Below the pieces are notes generated by a model. It did no database searches, had not been told where the DNA came from, and was given only the letters and a program-made list of their open reading frames with translations. 64,000 nt of DNA from contig NZ_JACSQI010000001.1 in assembly GCF_014836715.1 (NCBI RefSeq), positions 544,358 through 608,357 of the forward strand, in the 5' to 3' direction. The stretch's first letter is position 1, and each line of letters starts with the position of its first letter. The position numbers and the translations under genes are program-made. Of this stretch, positions 55,802-64,000 are shown piece by piece. The DNA comes from Escherichia whittamii. GTDB taxonomy: Bacteria; Pseudomonadota; Gammaproteobacteria; Enterobacterales; Enterobacteriaceae.

Positions 55802-56626
55802 ATGGTCGCACCCATTCCCGCAAAACGCGGCAGAAAACCCGCCGTTGCCACCGCACCAGCGACAGGACAGGTTCAGTCTTTAACGCGTGGGCTGAAATTA
55901 CTGGAGTGGATTGCCGAATCCAATGGCAGTGTGGCGTTAACCGAACTGGCGCAGCAAGCCGGATTGCCTAATTCCACGACCCATCGCTTGCTAACCACGA
56001 TGCAACAACAGGGCTTTGTCCGTCAGGTTGGCGAACTTGGACACTGGGCGATAGGCGCACATGCTTTTATGGTCGGCAGCAGCTTTCTCCAGAGTCGTAA
56101 TCTGTTAGCCATTGTCCATCCTATTCTGCGCAATCTGATGGAAGAGTCTGGCGAAACGGTAAATATGGCGGTGCTGGATCATAGCGATCACGAAGCGATT
56201 ATTATCGACCAGGTACAATGTACGCATCTGATGCGTATGTCAGCCCCTATCGGCGGTAAGTTACCGATGCATGCCTCTGGTGCCGGTAAAGCCTTTTTAG
56301 CCCAACTGAGCGAAGAACAGGTGACGAAACTTCTGCATCGCAAAGGCTTACATGCCTATACCCACGCGACGCTGGTGTCTCCTGTGCATTTAAAAGAGGA
56401 CCTCGCCCAGACGCGTAAACGTGGCTATTCATTTGACGATGAGGAACATGCGCTGGGACTGCGTTGTCTCGCGGCGTGTATTTTCGATGAGCACCGCGAA
56501 CCGTTTGCCGCGATTTCGATTTCCGGGCCGATTTCACGTATTACCGATGATCGCGTAACCGAGTTTGGCGCGATGGTGATTAAAGCGGCGAAGGAAGTGA
56601 CGCTGGCGTATGGCGGAATGCGGTGA
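55802..56626 (+). CDS. iclR: IclR, glyoxylate bypass repressor
   Basis: 274 residues from MVAPIPAKRGRK, preceded by a strong AAGGAGG; the 287-residue start (MKMISTIQ) is a possible alternative. A winged-helix DNA-binding domain (about 25-90) and an effector-binding domain (about 110-270) are present. It represses aceBAK; glyoxylate relieves and pyruvate enhances repression. It converges on aceK with only 16 bases between stops, because arpA, found there in K-12, is absent. Confidence 0.97.
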   Translation: MVAPIPAKRGRKPAVATAPATGQVQSLTRGLKLLEWIAESNGSVALTELAQQAGLPNSTTHRLLTTMQQQGFVRQVGELGHWAIGAHAFMVGSSFLQSRNLLAIVHPILRNLMEESGETVNMAVLDHSDHEAIIIDQVQCTHLMRMSAPIGGKLPMHASGAGKAFLAQLSEEQVTKLLHRKGLHAYTHATLVSPVHLKEDLAQTRKRGYSFDDEEHALGLRCLAACIFDEHREPFAAISISGPISRITDDRVTEFGAMVIKAAKEVTLAYGGMR

Positions 56627-56642
56627 CATTCTCGTCTCTGAT

Positions 56643-58652
<2,010 letters not shown>

Positions 58653-58675
58653 AGTCAGCAACGATTGTCGGTTGC

Positions 58676-59980
58676 TTAGAACTGCGATTCTTCAGTGGAC
58701 CCCGTCAGCGCGGTAACTGACGACGTGCCGCCCTGAATAATAGTCGTCACTTTATCGAAGTAACCTGTGCCCACTTCTTGCTGGTGAGAAACGAAGGTAT
58801 AGCCATCTTTCGCGGCGGCGAATTCTGGTTGCTGCACTTTCTCAACGTAATGCTTCATACCTTCGCCCTGCGCATAGGCGTTTGCCAGGTCGAACATGTT
58901 GAACCACATGCTGTGGATACCCGCCAGGGTGATGAACTGGAACTTGTAGCCCATATCCGACAGTTGCTGCTGGAAGCTGGCGATAGTTTTATCATCGAGG
59001 TTTTTCTGCCAGTTGAACGACGGTGAGCAGTTATAAGCCAGCAGTTTGCCCGGGTATTTCGCGTGGATGGCTTCAGCAAAGCGACGCGCCAGTTCCAGAT
59101 CCGGTGTAGAAGTTTCACACCATACCAGATCAGCATATGGCGCATACGCCAGGCCACGGCTGATTGCTTGCTCAATGCCTGCATGAGTACGGAAGAAGCC
59201 TTCGTTGGTGCGCTCGCCGGTAATAAATTCGCTGTCATACGGGTCGCAATCGGAGGTGATCAAATCCGCCGCATCAGCATCGGTACGTGCAACCAGTAAG
59301 GTTGGAACGCCCGTCACGTCCGCAGCCAGACGCGCCGCAACCAGTTTCTGGATTGCTTCCTGAGTTGGCACCAGTACTTTACCGCCCATATGGCCGCATT
59401 TTTTCACGGACGCCAGCTGATCTTCGAAGTGAACTGCCGCTGCACCGGCTTCAATCATCGCTTTCATCAGTTCAAAGGCATTAAGTACACCACCAAAACC
59501 GGCTTCCGCATCAGCAACGATCGGCAGGAAGTAATCGACATAACGAGGATCGCCCGGCTCAATGCCAGCAGACCACTGGATCTGATCCGCACGGCGGAAA
59601 GTATTGTTGATCCGCTCCACCACAGCAGGAACCGAGTTCGCCGGATAAAGCGACTGATCCGGGTACATGCTTGCCGCCAGGTTAGCATCCGCAGCTACCT
59701 GCCAGCCAGACAGGTAAACCGCTTCGATGCCCGCTTTCGCCTGTTGCAGCGCCTGACCACCAGTCAGTGCGCCGAGGCTGTTGATGTAGCCTTTTTTCGA
59801 CTCGCCGTGCAGGAGCCGCCACATTTTTGCCGCGCCCAGTTGTGCCAGCGTGCATTCCGGGTTGACCGAACCGCGTAATTTCACCACGTCCTCCGCGCTG
59901 TATGGGCGGGTAATGCCTTCCCAGCGCGGTTGAGTCCACTCTTTCTGTAATTCTTCAATTTGTTGGGTACGGGTTTTCAT
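58676..59980 (-). CDS. aceA: Isocitrate lyase AceA
   Basis: 434 residues from [10 protein letters not shown]. The catalytic loop KKCGHMGGK (C195) and substrate motifs such as NCSPSFNW are intact. It splits isocitrate into glyoxylate and succinate. Middle gene of aceBAK, 29 bases after aceB. Near-identical to K-12. Confidence 0.99.
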   Translation of the reverse strand: MKTRTQQIEELQKEWTQPRWEGITRPYSAEDVVKLRGSVNPECTLAQLGAAKMWRLLHGESKKGYINSLGALTGGQALQQAKAGIEAVYLSGWQVAADANLAASMYPDQSLYPANSVPAVVERINNTFRRADQIQWSAGIEPGDPRYVDYFLPIVADAEAGFGGVLNAFELMKAMIEAGAAAVHFEDQLASVKKCGHMGGKVLVPTQEAIQKLVAARLAADVTGVPTLLVARTDADAADLITSDCDPYDSEFITGERTNEGFFRTHAGIEQAISRGLAYAPYADLVWCETSTPDLELARRFAEAIHAKYPGKLLAYNCSPSFNWQKNLDDKTIASFQQQLSDMGYKFQFITLAGIHSMWFNMFDLANAYAQGEGMKHYVEKVQQPEFAAAKDGYTFVSHQQEVGTGYFDKVTTIIQGGTSSVTALTGSTEESQF

Positions 59981-60009
59981 GTGCAGATGCTCCATAGTTA
60001 TGTGGTGGT

Positions 60010-61611
60010 TTACGCTAACAGGCGGTAGCCTGGCAGGGTCAGGAAATCAATTAACTCATCGGAAGTGGTGATCTGTTCCATCAAGCGTGCGGCATCGTCA
60101 AAACGCCCCTGAGAGAAACGTTCTTCACCCAGTTCGCTGGCAATAACCTTCATCTCTTCGCCCAGCATCTGGCGGAACAATGCTTTGGTAACTGGTTTGC
60201 CATTGCTCAATGTTTTTTGATGATGGATCCACTGCCAGATAGAGGTACGGGAAATTTCAGCCGTCGCCGCATCTTCCATCAGGCCGTAAATCGGCACGCA
60301 GCCGTTGCCGGAGATCCACGCTTCGATATACTGCACAGCCACGCGAATGTTGGCGCGCATACCTTCTTCGGTGCGTTCACCATCACAAGGTGCCAGTAGT
60401 TGATAGGCAGTAATCGGCGCGTCTTGTTCGCGCATCACCTCAAGCTGGTTTTTACGGGAACCGAGAATGTCGTTGAATACCGCCATTGCCGTGTCAGCAA
60501 GGCCTGGATGGGCGATCCACGTGCCATCGTGACCGTTATTGGCTTCCAGCGCTTTATCCGCTTTCACTTTGTTGAGCACCTGGCTATTGCGCTCTTCATC
60601 TTTACTCGGAATAAACGCCGCCATACCGCCCATCGCAAATGCACCGCGTTTATGGCAGGTTTTGATTAGCAGACGTGAGTAAGCATTGAGAAACGGCTTA
60701 TCCATCGTCACTGCCTGGCGGTCTGGCAGGACGCGATCGGAATAGTTTTTCAACGTTTTGATATAGCTGAAAATATAATCCCAGCGACCGCAGTTCAGCC
60801 CGACAATATGGTCGCGCAGCGCGTGAAGAATTTCGTCCATCTGAAACACGGCGGGCAGCGTTTCAATCAGCAACGTCGCCTTGATGGTGCCGCGCGGCAG
60901 GTTAAAGCGATCTTCTGCATAGCTGAAGACTTCGCTCCACCAGGCCGCTTCCTGCCAGGACTGGGTTTTCGGCAGATAAAAATAGGGGCCGCTACCTTTT
61001 GCCAGTAAGGCCTGGTAGTTGTGGAAGAAATAGAGCGCAAAATCGAACAAGCTGCCAGGAATCGCTTCGCCGCGCCAGGTGACATGTTTTTCCGGCAAGT
61101 GCAGACCGCGTACCCGACAAATCAAAACCGCTGGATTGGGTTTGAGCTGATAGATTTTGCCTGCTTCGTTGGTGTAACTGATGGTGCCATTAACGGCATC
61201 GCGCAGGTTAATTTGCCCGTCGATCACTTTGTTCCAGTCTGGCGCCAGTGAATCCTCGAAATCGGCCATAAACACTTTCACATTGGCGTTCAGCGCGTTG
61301 ATCACCATCTTGCGCTCAACGGGTCCGGTAATCTCGACCCGACGATCTTCTAAGTCCGCAGGAATTCCGCGAATCTTCCAACCACCTTCACGAATGGAAG
61401 CCGTTTCCGAAATAAAATCAGGCAACGTCCCGTTATCGATATCCTGCTGTTGCTGAATGCGCGCTGCCAGAAGTTTATTGCGTTGTGGCGTAAAATGCAT
61501 CACCAGTTCAGTCAGAAATTCTACCGCCTCGGCAGTGAGAACTTGCTTTTCCTGCTCGCCATACGGCCTTGTGAAAGCCAGTTCATCGGTTGTTGTTGCC
61601 TGTTCAGTCAT
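60010..61611 (-). CDS. aceB: Malate synthase A AceB
   Basis: 533 residues, the usual length of the A form. It condenses glyoxylate and acetyl-CoA to malate. The active-site sequence [15 protein letters not shown] is near 272-286. First gene of aceBAK. The upstream gap carries the IclR and Cra sites. Confidence 0.98.
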   Translation of the reverse strand: MTEQATTTDELAFTRPYGEQEKQVLTAEAVEFLTELVMHFTPQRNKLLAARIQQQQDIDNGTLPDFISETASIREGGWKIRGIPADLEDRRVEITGPVERKMVINALNANVKVFMADFEDSLAPDWNKVIDGQINLRDAVNGTISYTNEAGKIYQLKPNPAVLICRVRGLHLPEKHVTWRGEAIPGSLFDFALYFFHNYQALLAKGSGPYFYLPKTQSWQEAAWWSEVFSYAEDRFNLPRGTIKATLLIETLPAVFQMDEILHALRDHIVGLNCGRWDYIFSYIKTLKNYSDRVLPDRQAVTMDKPFLNAYSRLLIKTCHKRGAFAMGGMAAFIPSKDEERNSQVLNKVKADKALEANNGHDGTWIAHPGLADTAMAVFNDILGSRKNQLEVMREQDAPITAYQLLAPCDGERTEEGMRANIRVAVQYIEAWISGNGCVPIYGLMEDAATAEISRTSIWQWIHHQKTLSNGKPVTKALFRQMLGEEMKVIASELGEERFSQGRFDDAARLMEQITTSDELIDFLTLPGYRLLA

Positions 61612-61717
61612 CGTGCAGCTCCTCGTTATGGATCCGAAAACTTCCCCACTGTGAACGAAGGATCGTTGTGTGCTTTTCGTTCAGCACAACTAAGACTACT
61701 CATTTAAAATGCAAAAT

Positions 61718-61732
61718 CAAAAACAATTTCCA
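61718..61732 (-). promoter_or_regulatory. IclR site at the aceB promoter
   Basis: On the minus strand TGGAAATTGTTTTTG keeps the left half of the IclR consensus exactly. It sits in an A/T-rich stretch (61701-61760), about 107 bases before aceB, where the E. coli IclR footprint is known. Confidence 0.75.
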
Positions 61733-61811
61733 TTTTAAATAAAAATATGAGTTAACCTATTGATAACAATATGAATAAAATTTATTCACCTGTTGATGTG
61801 TGTTTCGGAAA

Positions 61812-61837
61812 TAAAAAAGGCACCCGAAGGTGCCTGA
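61812..61837 (-). terminator. metA terminator
   Basis: On the minus strand an AGGCACC/GGTGCCT stem with a 4-base loop is followed by TTTTTTATT. It ends metA before the aceB promoter. Confidence 0.92.
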
Positions 61838-61845
61838 GGTAAGGT

Positions 61846-61859
61846 GCTGAATCGCTTAA
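61846..61859. promoter_or_regulatory. Cra (FruR) site for aceBAK
   Basis: GCTGAATCGCTTAA fits the Cra consensus RSTGAAWCSNTHHW at every position. It lies about 235 bases upstream of aceB, inside the metA 3' UTR. Cra is a known activator of aceBAK from an upstream site. Confidence 0.82.
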
Positions 61860-61879
61860 CGATCGAATGCCGCAGAAGA

Positions 61880-62809
61880 TTAATCCAGCGTAGGATTCAT
61901 ACGGCGTAGATCGTATGGCGTGATCTGGTAGACGTAATAGTTGAGCCAGTTGGTAAATAGCAAATTACCATGACTGCGCCAACTCGCGCGCGGTTTGTTT
62001 TGCGGATCGTTATGCGGAAAATAGTTATACGGTACATCCGGACTCAGCCCGGCTTCCACATCGCGGAAATATTCCTGCGCCAGCGTTTGCGCATCATATT
62101 CGGGATGGCCCGTCACAAAGGCAATGCGCTTATCTTTACTGGCAAACAGATATGCATCCCCTTCTTCCGTCTCTGCCAGAATTTCCAGATCGGTGTAATC
62201 ACGAATCAACGCTGCCGGAAAGTCAGCATAGCGCGAATGCGGTGCCAGGAATGAATCATCAAAGCCACGCGTCAGAAGCGCATGCGGATGGAGAATGTGG
62301 TGCTCGTAAACGCCAGAGAGCTTATCGGTGCGGGTTTGTTTGGGGATACCGTAGAGAATATTGAGTGCGGCCTGTACCGCCCAGCAGACAAACAGTGTTG
62401 AGGTGACGTGATCTTTCGACCACTCCAGCACCTGTTTGATCTGTGGCCAGTAGGCAACGTCATTAAACTCCACCAGTCCCAACGGCGCACCGGTAACTAT
62501 CAGGCCATCAAAGTTATGATCCTGAATATCTTCAAAGTTACAGTAGAAGTTGTTCAGATGCTCTGTGGGCGTGTTGCGCGACTCGCGAGAATCGATGCGC
62601 AACAGCTGAATATCGACCTGCAAAGGCGAGTTTGAAAGCAGGCGTAAGAACTGATTTTCAGTTTCGATCTTCTTCGGCATCAGGTTAAGGATAAGAACCT
62701 TTAGCGGACGAATTTCCTGACCAGACGCACGAGAAGTCGTCATTACAAAGACGTTTTCTTCGCGCAAGAAATTGACGGCGGGTAGCTCGTCCGGCACACG
62801 AATCGGCAT
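61880..62809 (-). CDS. metA: Homoserine O-succinyltransferase MetA
   Basis: 309 residues, K-12 length. The catalytic cysteine is in [12 protein letters not shown] (C142), with His and Glu in TGHPEYD (about 235-237). It commits homoserine to methionine synthesis. Heat-unstable in E. coli. Four met boxes lie upstream. It is transcribed toward aceB but has its own terminator. Confidence 0.98.
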   Translation of the reverse strand: MPIRVPDELPAVNFLREENVFVMTTSRASGQEIRPLKVLILNLMPKKIETENQFLRLLSNSPLQVDIQLLRIDSRESRNTPTEHLNNFYCNFEDIQDHNFDGLIVTGAPLGLVEFNDVAYWPQIKQVLEWSKDHVTSTLFVCWAVQAALNILYGIPKQTRTDKLSGVYEHHILHPHALLTRGFDDSFLAPHSRYADFPAALIRDYTDLEILAETEEGDAYLFASKDKRIAFVTGHPEYDAQTLAQEYFRDVEAGLSPDVPYNYFPHNDPQNKPRASWRSHGNLLFTNWLNYYVYQITPYDLRRMNPTLD

Positions 62810-62828
62810 AACCTGATTACCTCACTAC

Positions 62829-62860
62829 ATACGCTTATACGTTTAGACATCCAGATAGCT
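62829..62860 (-). promoter_or_regulatory. Four MetJ met boxes upstream of metA
   Basis: Read on the minus strand, four adjacent 8-mers (AGCTATCT, GGATGTCT, AAACGTAT, AAGCGTAT) resemble the met-box consensus AGACGTCT. They lie 20 bases before the metA start, as in K-12. Confidence 0.85.
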
Positions 62861-62965
62861 GAAGATAACCAGAAAATTTGCCAATGTCGAGCCTGCATGT
62901 TGAAGGTGAGAAAGTTTCAAGGAAAAGACTACGTTAGAATATAAGAATGACGAAAAGGAGAGAAA

Positions 62966-63409
62966 ATGGTTATTAGTATTCGCCGCTCACGGCATGAGGA
63001 AGGGGAGGAACTCGTTGCGATTTGGTGTCGTTCTGTCGATGCCACTCACGATTTTTTATCAGCAGAGTATCGGACCGAGCTGGAGGACCTAGTTCGTTCC
63101 TTCCTGCCGGAAGCGCCGTTGTGGGTCGCGGTTAATGAGCGGGATCAGCCGGTTGGGTTTATGTTGTTAAGTGGGCAGCATATGGATGCGCTGTTTATCG
63201 ATCCTGATGTGTGCGGCTGCGGCGTGGGTCGGATGCTGGTGGAGCATGCGCTCTCGATGGCACCGGAACTGACAACCAACGTTAATGAGCAAAATGAGCA
63301 GGCGGTTGGGTTCTATAAGAAGGTGGGTTTTAAGGTTACGGGACGCTCTGAGGTGGACGATTTGGGGAAACCGTATCCGTTGCTGAATCTGGCGTATGTG
63401 GGGGCGTAG
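62966..63409 (+). CDS. yjaB: YjaB, GNAT-family peptidyl-lysine acetyltransferase
   Basis: 147-residue GNAT enzyme, K-12 length. The active-site N105 (TNVNEQN) and Y117 (GFYKKVGF) are intact. In the acetyl-CoA-binding motif A (R/Q-x-x-G-x-G) the first residue is Cys: DVCGCGVGRM, codon TGC at 63212-63214, where I remember Arg (CGC) in K-12. That residue normally contacts the CoA pyrophosphate, so affinity could be lowered. A single C-to-T change explains it. In E. coli YjaB acetylates protein lysines and ribosomal substrates are reported, but its role is still vague. Confidence 0.95.
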   Translation: MVISIRRSRHEEGEELVAIWCRSVDATHDFLSAEYRTELEDLVRSFLPEAPLWVAVNERDQPVGFMLLSGQHMDALFIDPDVCGCGVGRMLVEHALSMAPELTTNVNEQNEQAVGFYKKVGFKVTGRSEVDDLGKPYPLLNLAYVGA

Positions 63410-63472
63410 GTGATTTTTTTCTCATCCCGGTGGGCTGAACTTCAGGTTTCGTACCCACCAATGGTGACACGA

Positions 63473-63856
63473 TTATTTCTGCTTAAGCATTGCCATGACC
63501 GCACTATCACTGAGTACCGCTGATTGCGCATGGATGTGGAACTGGCGATATTTCATTAACGTTGCCCCAGCGACCACTTCATGGAGAATGCGTTCCTCAA
63601 CCTGTGACAAACCGCCCTCATTCATTTCCAGCGCGCTCACAACAATATCCATACGTTTTGCTGGCAAAAAAGAATGCCAGGTTGAACGTGGGTGGAGTTG
63701 CAGAACAAGATCTTGCAGAACTTTTTCTGCAACAAAGAAATTGGCGATTAACAGGCGCTGGTTACTGAAGGCAGCGTCTCCTGACACTTCACGTTTGCTT
63801 TCAAGATCGCGAACAGTAATTTGATTACGACGAATTTGGATATACAGAACTGACAT
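63473..63856 (-). CDS. yjaA: YjaA, stress-related protein of unknown function
   Basis: 127 residues from MSVLYIQIRRN; the open frame starts 12 codons upstream without support. Length and sequence match K-12 YjaA, a protein linked to acid, peroxide and biofilm stress. No enzyme motif was seen. The gene is one of the PCR markers used for E. coli phylogrouping. Confidence 0.94.
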   Translation of the reverse strand: MSVLYIQIRRNQITVRDLESKREVSGDAAFSNQRLLIANFFVAEKVLQDLVLQLHPRSTWHSFLPAKRMDIVVSALEMNEGGLSQVEERILHEVVAGATLMKYRQFHIHAQSAVLSDSAVMAMLKQK

Positions 63857-63890
63857 GAGATTCCCTTCATCATGCAAATAATTGATATGC

Positions 63891-63923
63891 AAAAAACCCC
63901 GGCCTTATGGACCGGGGTTTTTC
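63891..63923 (-). terminator. rRNA operon terminator
   Basis: On the minus strand an AAAAACCCCGGT/[17 protein letters not shown] hairpin follows the 5S gene directly. This is the typical rrn T1 terminator, here between rrf and yjaA. Confidence 0.92.
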
Positions 63924-63930
63924 TAATTTG

Positions 63931-64000
63931 ATGCCTGGCAGTTCCCTACTCTCGCATGGGGAGACCCCACACTACCATCGGCGCTACGGCGTTTCACTTC
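63931..64000 (-). rRNA. rrf: 5S rRNA, 3' part
   Basis: The last 70 bases of 5S rRNA, ending GAACTGCCAGGCAT and containing CGCCGATGGTAGTGTGGGG. The remainder lies past the window edge. By synteny this is the rrnE operon's 5S gene (rrfE). Confidence 0.96.

Overview
The window is chromosomal DNA from Escherichia, most probably E. coli or a very near relative. Almost every protein matches what I remember of its E. coli K-12 counterpart at high identity and the same length. Gene order is that of the K-12 soxRS to rrnE region (about 90-92 min), read in the opposite direction. Classic REP/BIME palindromes lie in many intergenic gaps. All K-12 comparisons are from memory; no search was run.

Layout. 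1-8.4 kb: soxR (partial), soxS, pdeC, yjcB, ssb, uvrA, yjbR, yjbQ, aphA. 8.7-23 kb: tyrB, alr, dnaB, a qor pseudogene, pspG, dusA, zur, yjbJ, the SOS unit lexA-dinF, dgkA, plsB, ubiA, ubiC. 23-31.4 kb: the maltose regulon, with malK-lamB-malM divergent from malE-malF-malG around a MalT/CRP control region. 31.4-40.6 kb: psiE, yjbT, the exopolysaccharide-linked yjbEFGH operon, pgi, lysC, yjbD. 40.6-49.3 kb: rluF, then an L-sorbose catabolic island (sorC, D, F, B, A, M, E plus an AroE-like dehydrogenase), then pepE. 49.4-64 kb: yjbB, an AT-rich orphan membrane gene, metH, iclR, the glyoxylate operon aceBAK, metA, yjaB, yjaA, and the 3' end of a 5S rRNA gene at the window edge.

How the genes work together. 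soxRS, ssb, uvrA, lexA and dinF are stress and DNA-repair functions with visible SoxR and LexA sites. The mal genes form a complete maltose/maltodextrin uptake system: LamB pore, MalE binding protein, MalFGK2 transporter. The sor genes encode a mannose-family phosphotransferase system plus two dehydrogenases that turn L-sorbose into fructose 6-phosphate, which feeds central metabolism near pgi. aceBAK runs the glyoxylate bypass under IclR and Cra sites. metH and metA serve methionine synthesis, and lysC supplies the aspartate pathway.

Main departures from K-12: (1) the lysC leader appears to have lost the whole lysine riboswitch, leaving the promoter joined to the last part of the leader; (2) qor is broken by one in-frame TGA; (3) the sor island is present; (4) xylE, arpA and yjbLM are absent from their K-12 positions; (5) two BIME arrays have an exact 92-bp period; (6) an unrecognised 149-residue membrane protein lies between yjbB and metH. 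Absence of arpA together with presence of yjaA fits phylogroup B2 or a nearby lineage, but the other markers are outside this window.
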